Part shown: in pieces, positions 26,234-33,620 of the stretch
Position numbering within the stretch: the stretch's first letter is position 1
Layout of the letters: each line of letters starts with the position of its first letter
Assembly: GCF_004299445.1 (NCBI RefSeq)
Contig: NZ_SCTC01000080.1
Span: 1-64,000 of the forward strand
Source of the DNA: Phenylobacterium sp.
GTDB lineage: Bacteria; Pseudomonadota; Alphaproteobacteria; Caulobacterales; Caulobacteraceae
Reading direction: 5' to 3'
Length of the DNA stretch: 64,000 nucleotides
The notes under the pieces: model-generated
What the model was told of the DNA's origin: nothing
Databases searched by the model: none
Seen by the model: only the letters and a program-made list of their open reading frames with translations
Translations under genes and position numbers: made by a program

Positions 26234-27340
26234 ATGGCGGGCGACGTGCTCAACATCCGCAAGGCGGACGAATGCAAGTGGGACTGCGCCGCGTTCGGCG
26301 AGGTCATGCTGCGCTTCGATCCGGGCCACGGCCGTGTGCGCAACGCCCGCCAGTTCCAGGTCTGGGAGGGCGGCGGCGAGTACAACGTCGCGCGCGCCAT
26401 GCGCAAGTGCTGGGGCAAGCGCGCCACCCACGTCACGGCGTTGCCGAACAACGACCTCGGCTGGCTGGTCGAGGACCTGATGATGCAGGGCGGCGTGGAC
26501 CAGTCGCACCTGATCTGGCGCGACTTCGATGGCATTGGGCGCAACACCCGCGTGGGCCTGAACTTCACCGAGAAGGGCTTCGGCATCCGCCCGGCGCTGG
26601 GCACCTCCGACCGCGGCCACTCGGCGGCCTCGCAGATCCGCCCGGGCGAGGTGAACTGGGAGAAGCTGTTCGGCGAGGAGGGCGTGCGCTGGTTCCACAC
26701 CGGCGGCATCTTCGCGGCGCTGGCTTCGAACACCGCCGAGGCGGTGATCGAGGCGGTCGAGTGCGCGCGCAAGTACGGCACGATCGTCTCGTACGACCTA
26801 AACTACCGCGCCTCGCTCTGGAAGAGTCAGGGCGGCAAGGAAGGCGCCCAGAAGGTCAACCGCCACATCGCCCAGTACGTCGACGTGATGATCGGCAACG
26901 AAGAGGACTTCACCGCCTGCCTGGGCTTTGAGGTCGAGGGGCTGGACGAGCACATCAGCGACATCGACCCGGCCAACTTCAAGAAGATGATCGAGGCCTG
27001 CACGAACCACTTCTCGAACTTCAAGGTGGCGGCGACGACCTTGCGCAACGCCAAGACCGCCAGCGTCAACGACTGGTCCGCGGTGATCTGGGCGGGCGGC
27101 GAGTTCTACCAGTCGCGCACCCGCGAGAACCTCGAGATCTACGACCGCGTCGGCGGCGGCGACGGCTTCGCCTCGGGCCTGGCGTACGGGTTCCTGGAGG
27201 GCCTGGGCCCGCAGATGGCGGTGGAGTACGGCGCGGCCCACGGCGCGCTGGCCATGACCACGCCAGGCGACACCTCGATGGTGCGCGCGGCCGAGGTCGA
27301 GACCGCGATCAAGTCGAAGGGCGCGCGGGTTATCCGGTAG
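26234..27340 (+). CDS. kdgK: 2-keto-3-deoxygluconate kinase (PfkB family)
   Basis: A 368-aa ribokinase-fold sugar kinase phosphorylating KDG to KDPG. It shows AAFGEVMLRFDP and WEGGGEYNVARAMRK (PfkB signature 1 region), VSYDLNYRASLW, IGNEEDF, and YDRVGGGDGFASGLAYGF, in which Asp of GGGD is the catalytic base. Start ATG 26234 follows the eda stop by 5 nt. It is somewhat longer than E. coli KdgK (about 310 aa), mostly from an N-terminal 15-residue lead and a linker around HISDIDPANF. It is the last gene of the uxaC operon. No terminator hairpin is evident after it. Confidence 0.9.
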   Translation: MAGDVLNIRKADECKWDCAAFGEVMLRFDPGHGRVRNARQFQVWEGGGEYNVARAMRKCWGKRATHVTALPNNDLGWLVEDLMMQGGVDQSHLIWRDFDGIGRNTRVGLNFTEKGFGIRPALGTSDRGHSAASQIRPGEVNWEKLFGEEGVRWFHTGGIFAALASNTAEAVIEAVECARKYGTIVSYDLNYRASLWKSQGGKEGAQKVNRHIAQYVDVMIGNEEDFTACLGFEVEGLDEHISDIDPANFKKMIEACTNHFSNFKVAATTLRNAKTASVNDWSAVIWAGGEFYQSRTRENLEIYDRVGGGDGFASGLAYGFLEGLGPQMAVEYGAAHGALAMTTPGDTSMVRAAEVETAIKSKGARVIR

Positions 27341-27372
27341 GGCGATAGATCGGGGCCCGAAGCCGACCTGGC

Positions 27373-27393
27373 GAACGTCAGCGAGGGGTGGTT
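27373..27393. repeat. 21-bp direct repeat, copy 1
   Basis: GAACGTCAGCGAGGGGTGGT plus one T occurs here and again at 27821-27841. Weaker similarity extends upstream (GCCGACCTG / GCCGTCCTG). The pair flanks the DUF6881-like gene, and this copy overlaps its stop codon. Confidence 0.8.
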
Positions 27394-27703
27394 AGCCGAC
27401 ATTCCAGAACGGCGTGTCTTTGCCTCGCGCCCAAATCTCCTCGAATTCGTCGCGCGTGATCTCTTCCAACTCCACGCCAGCGAATCCTTCGGCGATCGAG
27501 CAGTCGATCAGTGAGGGGCAAGGCTTTCCGCCGCGCTCCTCGACCTCGATGCTATTCCTGTTGACCGCCCCGTTCGGAAACAGGTCAACCGAGCGGACGA
27601 CCACGTCAGCCGATTCATCGAGTTCGTAGTGGAGCCATAACGGCTCGCCCGGTGGGACCTCCGGTTCAGGCCAACGCGCTCGCACATGTCTTAGCTCGCT
27701 CAT
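27392..27703 (-). CDS. DUF6881-like small protein
   Basis: A 103-aa acidic cytoplasmic protein: VRARWPEPEVPPGEPLWLHYELD, then RSVDLFPNGAVNRNSIEVEE and EITRDEFEEIWARG. The layout (substrate-like WxH..P..LYSELD, then R.VE.F.DG) resembles DUF6881 proteins, which are often found near toxin immunity loci, but I cannot confirm membership. It stands alone, with no toxin gene alongside. It is embedded between 21-bp direct repeats, which may mark an insertion. Confidence 0.65.
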   Translation of the reverse strand: MSELRHVRARWPEPEVPPGEPLWLHYELDESADVVVRSVDLFPNGAVNRNSIEVEERGGKPCPSLIDCSIAEGFAGVELEEITRDEFEEIWARGKDTPFWNVG

Positions 27704-27820
27704 CGCGTCGAGCTTAGCGATGCCAGTTGCGCAGTGGAACGTCCGCTAAGGGTCTAAGGCGGACATCGAGGCCGAGCCTCAGACCGGACGTTCGGCCCGT
27801 TGCCCGAAGGCGGCCGTCCT

Positions 27821-27841
27821 GAACGTCAGCGAGGGGTGGTT
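27821..27841. repeat. 21-bp direct repeat, copy 2
   Basis: Exact second copy of the 21-bp sequence at 27373-27393. It directly precedes the foldback element. The interval 27704-27820 otherwise holds only a short GTCCGCT...GCGGAC hairpin remnant near 27744-27765 and no gene. Confidence 0.8.
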
Positions 27842-27848
27842 TGCGGCT

Positions 27849-28056
27849 TTACCTCCCCCGCGAAGCGGCGGGAGGGGGACCGGCCGCCGAAGCCGGCGCC
27901 GCCGGCTGAAGAGCGGTTGGTGGAGGGGGCGGGCTCCACCTGCTGAGCCAACAGCGGCCAATCGTTCCGCTGAGCCTGAGGCCCGCCCCCTCCACCAGTC
28001 GCTCTCCGCTGCGCTCGGCGACTGGTCCCCCTCCCGCCGCTTCGCGGGGGAGGTAA
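27849..28056. repeat. 208-bp foldback (inverted repeat) element
   Basis: The outer arms 27849-27881 and 28024-28056 are perfect 33-bp inverted repeats of a CCTCCCCCGCGAAGCGG type. The inner arms GGTGGAGGGGGCGGGC (27919-27934) and its exact complement (27981-27996) surround a 46-nt loop. The sequence between the arms is partly complementary too. There is no ORF. Related half-copies lie at 28131-28157 and 29774-29800. It looks like a REP/MITE-like intergenic palindrome; a transposase partner is not visible. Confidence 0.85.
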
Positions 28057-28130
28057 GGGTCCGCTACGGGTCGTTTGCAGCCACTGAGATCGGCGCGGCA
28101 AGCGGACGTCGGTCCGATCGCGCCTTCCGA

Positions 28131-28157
28131 CCTCTCCGCGAGGCGGGGAGGGTGAGG
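28131..28157. repeat. degenerate half-copy of the foldback arm / hairpin
   Basis: CCTCTCCGCGAGGCGGGGAGG followed by GTGAGG resembles the CCTCCC-CCGC...GCGG-GGGAGGT arm sequence of the neighbouring foldback element. It folds into a short hairpin just past the stop codon of the M20 peptidase gene, where it could aid termination. Confidence 0.55.
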
Positions 28158-28159
28158 GC

Positions 28160-29677
28160 CTACCAGCGCAAGTCGCTCATCATGGCGGCGTAGAGGTCGA
28201 TGCCGTCCCAGAGGTTCTGGAGGCGGGTGTTCTCGTTGGCGGCGTGCTGGTTGTTGTCATGGTTGCCGATGGGCAGGCCGATGACCGGGGCCCCCAGCAC
28301 CTCGTCGAAGAGGTAGATCGGCACGCTGCCGCCGATGGTGGGCAGGACAGCCACCGGCCGGCCGGCCGCGCGGCCCGCCGCGGCCAGCACGGCCTGGGCG
28401 TGCGGGCTGGACATGTCGGAGCGCAGGGCCGGGTAGCCGCCCTCCCAGGCGAGGCGGATGATCTTGGCGCTGGCCGCGCGCTGGGCGGCGGTCGGCGGCG
28501 CGTCGACCACGGTCCAGCCGGTGGCCCGCAGGTAGGCCTCGAGCTTGGCGCGCACGGACGCCGGCGTCTGGTTCGGCACCAGGCGGAAGTCCATGGAGAG
28601 GACCGCCTCGGTCGGGATCGCGTTGACAGCGGCCGCGCCCACCCGGCCGGCGCTCAGGCCCCGGTAGTTCAGCGAGGGGCGCAGGATGCTGCTGGCCAAT
28701 CCCTCGCGGGTTTCCGGCGCGGCGATGCCGAGGTCTCGCTGCAGGGCGGCGTCGACGTCGGGCAGGGCGGCGACGGCCTTCAGCTCGGCCGGCGTCGGGG
28801 GGCGGACGTCGCTGTCGAAGCCGGGGATGCGGATGCGTCCGTCGGGGGCGCGCATGTCGGCCATCAGCTGCGCCGCCATGGCCGCGGGGTTCGGCGCCCA
28901 GTTGCCGTAGTGGCCGTCGTGCAGGGCGCGGGTCGGGCCGTAGATCGTGGCGTCCACGCCCATCACGCCGCGTGCGCCGAAGTAGATCGTGGGGAGGCGC
29001 GACTGGTGGACCGGCGCATCGCCGATCAGCCAGAGGTCGGCCGCCAGCAGGTCGCGGTTGGCCTCGAGCACGGCCTCGAGGTGGGGCGAACCCGCCTCTT
29101 CCTCGCCTTCCCAGAAGACCTTGATGTTGACGGACGGCTTTTGGCCGCTGGCCTTCAGGGCGTCGAAGGCCGCGAGGAAGGCCACGATCGAGGACTTGTC
29201 GTCGCTGGTTCCGCGGCCGAACAGCCGCCACTCCGGATCCAGGCGGCCGGTGGCAGCTTGCCAATCGATATCGCGGGCGTCGTCGCCGATGCCGGTTCGC
29301 ATCACCGGCCTGAAGGGATCGGAGCGCCACTGGCTGGGGGTCACCGGCTGGCCGTCATAGTGGGCATAGAACACGACCGTCCGCTTGGCGCCGGGCGTGG
29401 AGAGCGCGCCATAGACGCTGGGCGGGTCGCCGGCGCCGGCGGAGAGCAGGCGGGCTTCAAACCCACGCTTGGCGAGTTCCGCCTGCAGGCGGTCGGCCAT
29501 GGTCTGCAGACCCTTGGGATCGGCCGCGATGCTGGGGATCGCGGTGAAATCCGCCAGTTGGCGGACGATGTCGCGCTCCTGGGTCACGCGCCAGGCGCGG
29601 ACCTTCGCCAGGTCGGCGGCGAGCGCCGAAGAGGTCATGGCGATGACGACGGCGGCTGCAGCCAGGACTGAGCGCAT
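28160..29677 (-). CDS. M20 family metallopeptidase (exported dipeptidase-like)
   Basis: A 505-aa protein with a signal peptide (MRSVLAAAAVVIAMTSSALA). The two-zinc M20 site is complete: FYAHYDGQPV (His and Asp), FGRGTSDDKS (bridging Asp), WEGEEEAGSP (catalytic Glu and ligand Glu), a later DGHYGNW His region and NHDNNQHAANEN near the C-terminus for the last ligand. Length and motifs fit the CNDP/DapE-related dipeptidase group. It probably hydrolyses peptides in the periplasm. It stands alone; flanking repeats lie on both sides. Confidence 0.9.
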   Translation of the reverse strand: MRSVLAAAAVVIAMTSSALAADLAKVRAWRVTQERDIVRQLADFTAIPSIAADPKGLQTMADRLQAELAKRGFEARLLSAGAGDPPSVYGALSTPGAKRTVVFYAHYDGQPVTPSQWRSDPFRPVMRTGIGDDARDIDWQAATGRLDPEWRLFGRGTSDDKSSIVAFLAAFDALKASGQKPSVNIKVFWEGEEEAGSPHLEAVLEANRDLLAADLWLIGDAPVHQSRLPTIYFGARGVMGVDATIYGPTRALHDGHYGNWAPNPAAMAAQLMADMRAPDGRIRIPGFDSDVRPPTPAELKAVAALPDVDAALQRDLGIAAPETREGLASSILRPSLNYRGLSAGRVGAAAVNAIPTEAVLSMDFRLVPNQTPASVRAKLEAYLRATGWTVVDAPPTAAQRAASAKIIRLAWEGGYPALRSDMSSPHAQAVLAAAGRAAGRPVAVLPTIGGSVPIYLFDEVLGAPVIGLPIGNHDNNQHAANENTRLQNLWDGIDLYAAMMSDLRW

Positions 29678-29773
29678 GGTTCCCCCTGATCCAGGGGAAG
29701 GAGCTAGACCTTAGAGTCTCATGGCGAGCAAGGCCTGCAGGGTCCGACGGCGAGGTTGCGCAACGCGCCTTAT

Positions 29774-29800
29774 CCTCCCACCGCGTCGCGGGGGAGGTGA
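29774..29800. repeat. second half-copy of the foldback arm
   Basis: CCTCCCACCGCGTCGCGGGG followed by GAGGTGA is closely similar to the right arm of the foldback element at 28029-28056 and is itself a hairpin. It sits in the intergenic region between the M20 peptidase and the SOS-type gene. The rest of 29678-29900 shows no gene. Confidence 0.6.
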
Positions 29801-29900
29801 GGCTAGATTCGGGGCCAAGGGTGGTGATGATCGGGTGGTCGCGCCGCCTTCTACCGGCCTCTTCCACGGCGCTGCCGCGCACGGGAGAGGGGCGCGTGCC

Positions 29901-30413
29901 TCAGGATGTGTTGACGAGGCGCAGGGCGCCGCCGCCGAGGAGGGCGGCGCGGCCGGCGAGGGTGGCGGCGGGGGCCTGGAGGGCCGGGATGGCGGCCAGG
30001 GCCGGGGTCCGGGAGACGATGGTCAGATCGCGGCGGATTCTCGCGCGATTGACGTCGTCGTCGGCGTGGAGGCGTTCGGCCTCGGGCTTTTCGAGGCGCA
30101 CGTGCCAGTCGGGGCGCTCGTAGGCGTCGTCGCGCTCGGGGCGTCCGTCCTGGTTGGCGGGCCGGGCGGACGACCGTGTCGCCTCGGCCCGGGGGGCAGG
30201 GGCGACGGTTCCGGCGGCGAAGCGGGCGCGAAGGGCCAGCGACTGGCGCACGCCGCGGCTCATGTGGTGGTAGGCGCCGGCGAGGGCCACGAGTTCGCGG
30301 GTGTCGTCGGTGGCGAGCGCGGCTTCGTGCACCTTGCGGGCCATGCCCATGCCGAGCTGGGCGAGCTCCAGGAGCAGGGCTTGTTCGGCCACCGTGTCGG
30401 TCGCGTTCGACAT
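29901..30413 (-). CDS. small protein of unknown function under a LexA-type operator
   Basis: A 170-aa protein starting MSNATDTVAEQALLLELAQL. The N-terminal half is helical, Ala/Leu-rich and amphipathic (LGMGMARKVHEAAL, RELVALAGAYHHMSRGVRQSLALRARF). The second half is charged and Arg-rich, with RRDLTIVSRTPALAAIP. I recognise no domain. There is no Shine-Dalgarno; GTTC-N7-GTTC directly abuts the ATG, and a TTGACT element lies at leaderless-transcript distance. This suggests DNA-damage induction through LexA. It stands alone between repeat sequences and a PEP-CTERM gene. The downstream in-frame region of a larger apparent frame (to 30713) overlaps that gene and is rejected. Confidence 0.75.
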   Translation of the reverse strand: MSNATDTVAEQALLLELAQLGMGMARKVHEAALATDDTRELVALAGAYHHMSRGVRQSLALRARFAAGTVAPAPRAEATRSSARPANQDGRPERDDAYERPDWHVRLEKPEAERLHADDDVNRARIRRDLTIVSRTPALAAIPALQAPAATLAGRAALLGGGALRLVNTS

Positions 30414-30449
30414 GAACAAAAAGAGAACATATCCGGGGGCCGGAGTCAA
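30414..30449 (-). promoter_or_regulatory. LexA box with -35-like element (leaderless promoter)
   Basis: Read on the minus strand: TTGACT (complement of 30444-30449), then the SOS box GTTCTCTTTTTGTTC (complement of 30414-30428). GTTC-N7-GTTC is the established alphaproteobacterial LexA operator. With a 17-bp spacer after TTGACT, transcription would start at about the A of the ATG at 30413. The box therefore covers the presumed -10 region and the start site. Confidence 0.82.
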
Positions 30450-30474
30450 TCCTCCCCGATCGCGCCGGGCACAG

Positions 30475-30500
30475 AAAAGGCCCCTGTGGGGACCGGGGCC
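30475..30500 (-). terminator. rho-independent terminator of the PEP-CTERM gene
   Basis: On the minus strand GGCCCC (30495-30500 complement) and GGGGCC (30479-30484 complement) form a 6-bp GC stem with a 10-nt loop, followed by TTTT (complement of 30475-30478). It lies 24 bp after the PEP-CTERM gene stop. Confidence 0.75.
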
Positions 30501-30523
30501 CTCTGGTGGCGGGTGCGTTCCTA

Positions 30524-31600
30524 TCAGGCGGCGGCGAAGCGCCGCTGGCGGCGGACCAGCGCGCCCGCCATGCCGAAGCCCAGGATCATCAGGGCCCATG
30601 CGCCGGGTTCCGGGACCGCGGTCTTCACGATGCACTCGTCGCAGAACGCGTCCTTGGCCGCGACGTTGTAGGTCTTGCCGGTGTCGGCATCGAAGATGTC
30701 GGCGGTGAACCACCAGCCGCCCGTGTTCGAGAAGAACCGGTTGCCCGTCCCGAACGGCGCCAGCAGCTTGCCGGTGTCGGGATCGGCGTTGAAGCCCACG
30801 CCCGCAAACGTCAGGCCGGCGTCGTCGTGGAGGTAGAACTCCAGCGGTCCGGTGACGCCGTTGCTCGCGCCATTGCCGGCCTCGACCCAGTGACCGGGCA
30901 CATAGGTATAGTCGAGGACCTTCACCTTGGTGGTGGTGGTCTTCGTCTCGTAGATGGGCTTCGTCTGGTCGTATATCGGCTTGTTGTAGTTGTAGATGGG
31001 CTTGGACTGGTCGTAGATCGGCTTGCTCTTATCGTCGACGGCCTTGCCGTTCTTGTCGAGGACGATCTTGCCGTTCTTGTCGCGCTTCGGCTCGTAGCCG
31101 GAAATCTCGTAGCCTTTGATCTCGTAGCCGCCGATCTGGTAGCCGACCAGCACCTGCTGGCTGGTAGTCTGATCGACAAAGTGGAAGCCTGAGACCACGT
31201 TCTGGCCATCGACCCAATCACCGATGCCGATCTTGCTGGTGAAGAGACCAAACGGGGTGGCCTCGAAGACGCCCGGGTTCGAGTAGCCGCCATCGAAGAA
31301 GTTCTGGTTGATCGCATTGACCACCTGAACGCCGGGGGCGCTCAGGACGTTGTACAGGAACGGGTCGTGCGGACCGCCGGTGTTGAGAAACAGCGACTTC
31401 GGATTGGTCAGCGCCACGGAGACCTTCACGGTCTTGCCGAAGTTGATGCCGTCCTCGATCGTGACGACGCCGTACGGCTTTTCCGCCGCACCGTTCACAC
31501 CCTGGTATTCCAGGTTCGATGTCCAGACGACCGCAGAGGCCGAGCTGGCGGCGGCCAGCGCGGTGGCGGTCACGGCGGCGGCGAGAAGGCTTCGATACAT
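30524..31600 (-). CDS. PEPxxWA-CTERM sorted exported protein with KPIY repeats
   Basis: A 358-aa secreted protein. The start ATG 31600 gives a clean signal peptide (MYRSLLAAAVTATALAAASSASA). The mid region is low complexity: GYEIKGYEISGYEP, and about four units of K-P-I-Y separated by 2-4 residues (SKPIYDQSKPIYNYNKPIY), then a Thr/Lys stretch. The C-terminus is VPEPGAWALMILGFGMAGAL followed by RRQRR, the PEPxxWA-CTERM signal: PEP motif, one TM helix, basic tail. It would be processed by an exosortase encoded elsewhere and probably joins the cell surface or exopolysaccharide. A weak GGGG lies upstream. The function of the ectodomain is unknown. Confidence 0.88.
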   Translation of the reverse strand: MYRSLLAAAVTATALAAASSASAVVWTSNLEYQGVNGAAEKPYGVVTIEDGINFGKTVKVSVALTNPKSLFLNTGGPHDPFLYNVLSAPGVQVVNAINQNFFDGGYSNPGVFEATPFGLFTSKIGIGDWVDGQNVVSGFHFVDQTTSQQVLVGYQIGGYEIKGYEISGYEPKRDKNGKIVLDKNGKAVDDKSKPIYDQSKPIYNYNKPIYDQTKPIYETKTTTTKVKVLDYTYVPGHWVEAGNGASNGVTGPLEFYLHDDAGLTFAGVGFNADPDTGKLLAPFGTGNRFFSNTGGWWFTADIFDADTGKTYNVAAKDAFCDECIVKTAVPEPGAWALMILGFGMAGALVRRQRRFAAA

Positions 31601-31879
31601 TACTAACCCCAACAGATCACAGATGGGGAAGCGCATGGGGGCGTCGTCGGTGCAACCTGACCAAACGATAGTAACGGGCCGCCCGACTGGGTTTCCCGAG
31701 TAGGGATCCATCCGCAGGGCAGATGGCGAAACTACTCAGATTGGGGCCGCTCGCCTGACCGGTGAATCGACCTCCACCGTCGCGTGCTCTGCGGGACCAT
31801 TCCGGCGGCGGCGCGGCGCGCAGCGCCAAGCGACCGGCGGGCGCTGAGGCTCATCCGATGGAAATACCTCGCACGACCT

Positions 31880-31904
31880 GGAACAGAGGCGCAGAGTCCG
31901 CGTT
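31880..31904 (+). promoter_or_regulatory. EcfG/SigT-type general stress promoter
   Basis: GGAAC at 31880-31884, a 16-bp spacer, then CGTT at 31901-31904: an exact match to the alphaproteobacterial EcfG consensus GGAAC-N16/17-CGTT. It lies about 98 bp upstream of the kinase start. Apart from this and the 17-bp palindrome at 31984, the 401-bp interval 31601-32001 holds nothing I can name. Confidence 0.72.
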
Positions 31905-31983
31905 GACGGGGATAGCGCGGGCCTCCTTCGGGCCGCGCCTCCCTGACAGTCGACTCGGGCATGACTCGCACCACGCGAGCCTC

Positions 31984-32000
31984 CGGTCGTTGAACGACCG
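31984..32000. promoter_or_regulatory. 17-bp perfect palindrome at kinase start codon
   Basis: CGGTCGTTGAACGACCG is an 8-bp inverted repeat around a single central base. It ends one base before the kinase ATG, where a ribosome-binding site would be expected. It may be an operator or a translational hairpin; no T tract follows. Confidence 0.5.
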
Positions 32001-32001
32001 A

Positions 32002-33090
32002 ATGACTACCCAACCGACATCGCCCTCCGAGGCGGCGGCCCTCAGCCTCAGCATGGCCGTGGTCGAAGCTTCCCCTGGCCCACTGCTGCTGCTGGACGGC
32101 GATCTACAGGTCGTCGCGGTCAGCGGGTCGTTTCTCGACGCCTTCGGGATCGATGCCGACACGGCGCGCGGGCGGCCGCTGGCCAGCCTGGGCGGCGGAG
32201 AGTGGGCCTCGCCCAAGCTTCGCTCGCTGCTGCAGGCGACCCGCTCGGGCGCGGCGACGATCGCCGCCTACGAGATGGACCTGGAGCGTTCCGGCCAGCC
32301 GGCGCGCCAACTGGTGATCCACGCCCAGCGCCTGGACTATCTCGACCTCGAGAACGTGCGGCTGCTGGTGGCGATCGCCGACGTCACCGACGCGCGCGCC
32401 GACGAGGCCGCCCGGGCGCTTGCGATGCGCGAGAACCTGGTCCTCCTCCAGGAGGTGCGCCACCGCGTCGCCAACAGCCTGCAGATCATCGCCAGCGTCC
32501 TATTGCAGAACGCCCGCAAGTCCGGTTCGACCGAGACCCGCGGTCACCTCAAGGACGCTCATCACCGGGTGATGTCGATCGCCGCACTGGAGCGTTTGCT
32601 GGCGGGGTCGGGCGAGGACCGCGTCGAGCTGCACGCCTATTTCACCGAGCTCTGCGGCAGCATCGCCGCCTCGATGATCGCCGACCCCGATCTGCTGTCG
32701 CTGGTGGTCGAGGGTGGGCGGGGCGTCGTCGATTCCCGCGTGTCGGTCAGCCTGGGCCTTATCGTCACCGAGCTGGTGATCAATGCGCTGAAGCATGCGT
32801 TCCCGGACAACCACCGCGGGAAGATCGTGGTGGCCTGCGACTTCCGGGGCGCGAACTGGACCCTGACGGTGACCGACGACGGCGTGGGCCTGCCCACCGA
32901 TCCGGCGCTGGTCCGCACCGGACTGGGCACCAGCATCGTGCAGGCGCTGGCTCAGCAGCTGCAGGCCACCGTTGAAATCACTTCCGCAAACCCGGGGGTC
33001 TGCGTCTCCATCGACCACACCCACATCGCGCTGGTCGACAGCGCGCCGGCGCCGCCATCGCTCACGGGCCGGGCGGCCCAATCCAAGTGA
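32002..33090 (+). CDS. HisKA_2-type sensor histidine kinase with PAS-like domain
   Basis: A 362-aa soluble kinase. A PAS-like N-terminal domain (about 15-130: GPLLLLDGDLQVVAVSGSFLDAF) is followed by the HisKA_2 dimerisation motif LLQEVRHRVANSLQIIAS with phospho-acceptor His154, and an HATPase domain (ELVINALKHAFP N box, TDDGVGLP G1, GLGTSIV G2). No membrane segment is seen. ATG 32002 begins the conserved part; the upstream extension to 31762 would span the stress promoter. The GTGA overlap with the receiver gene shows translational coupling. Kinases of this type often feed the PhyR/EcfG stress system. Confidence 0.88.
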   Translation: MTTQPTSPSEAAALSLSMAVVEASPGPLLLLDGDLQVVAVSGSFLDAFGIDADTARGRPLASLGGGEWASPKLRSLLQATRSGAATIAAYEMDLERSGQPARQLVIHAQRLDYLDLENVRLLVAIADVTDARADEAARALAMRENLVLLQEVRHRVANSLQIIASVLLQNARKSGSTETRGHLKDAHHRVMSIAALERLLAGSGEDRVELHAYFTELCGSIAASMIADPDLLSLVVEGGRGVVDSRVSVSLGLIVTELVINALKHAFPDNHRGKIVVACDFRGANWTLTVTDDGVGLPTDPALVRTGLGTSIVQALAQQLQATVEITSANPGVCVSIDHTHIALVDSAPAPPSLTGRAAQSK

Positions 33091-33554
33091 CCGGCTACGA
33101 GCGCGACGCGCGAGGTCAGGGGGCAAGCACGCTGCTGATCGTCGAGGACGAGATCCTCGCGGCCATGGCCCTGCGGGACGAGCTGGAGGACGCCGGCTAT
33201 CGCGTGATGGATCTGACGGGCCGCTGGCAGGAGGCGCTGGCCGCGGTGAAGGACTGCAAGCCCGACCTGGCGTTGGTGAACATCAGGCTGCATGGCCGCG
33301 ACGACGGCATCGTCCTGGCGGAAGATCTGAAGGCGCAGGGGATTCCCGTGTTGTTCATCAGCGGCCAGGAAAGCCGGGCGAGGTCGGCGCAGACGGCGGC
33401 GATCGGATCGCTGCCAAAGCCGTACAGCGTGGCCGACATGGTGGTGGCGGTGGCCTACCTGCTGGCCCACCTCAAGGGCGACGACAGCCTGCCGCGACCC
33501 GCCACGCTCGAAGTCTTCGACCATGAGGCGAACGGGACGCCGAGGGCGGCTTAG
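33087..33554 (+). CDS. single-domain receiver protein lacking the phospho-acceptor Asp
   Basis: A 155-aa CheY-like receiver with no output domain. The acidic pocket (LLIVEDEILAAMA), the Thr/Ser position (VLFISGQE) and the conserved Lys (SLPKPYS) are present. The phospho-acceptor position reads DLALVNIRLHG: Asn65 stands where Asp is normal. GTG start 33087 overlaps the kinase stop by 4 bp. It is either a phosphorylation-independent pseudo-receiver that titrates or holds the kinase, or an inactive relic. The charged C-terminal tail (33500 on) is not conserved. Clean ORF and operon position argue against decay. Confidence 0.87.
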   Translation: MTGYERDARGQGASTLLIVEDEILAAMALRDELEDAGYRVMDLTGRWQEALAAVKDCKPDLALVNIRLHGRDDGIVLAEDLKAQGIPVLFISGQESRARSAQTAAIGSLPKPYSVADMVVAVAYLLAHLKGDDSLPRPATLEVFDHEANGTPRAA

Positions 33555-33620
33555 GGGCGGGACGCCCCTTCGCAGCCTCGTCGTCCCGAGGGCGCGGACT
33601 GACGGGTGTCGTCGGCGGCG

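Noticed and set aside
27849..28056. CRISPR or insertion sequence at the repeat region
   Set aside because: There is one inverted pair, no regular spacer array and no transposase gene; it is treated as a foldback repeat.
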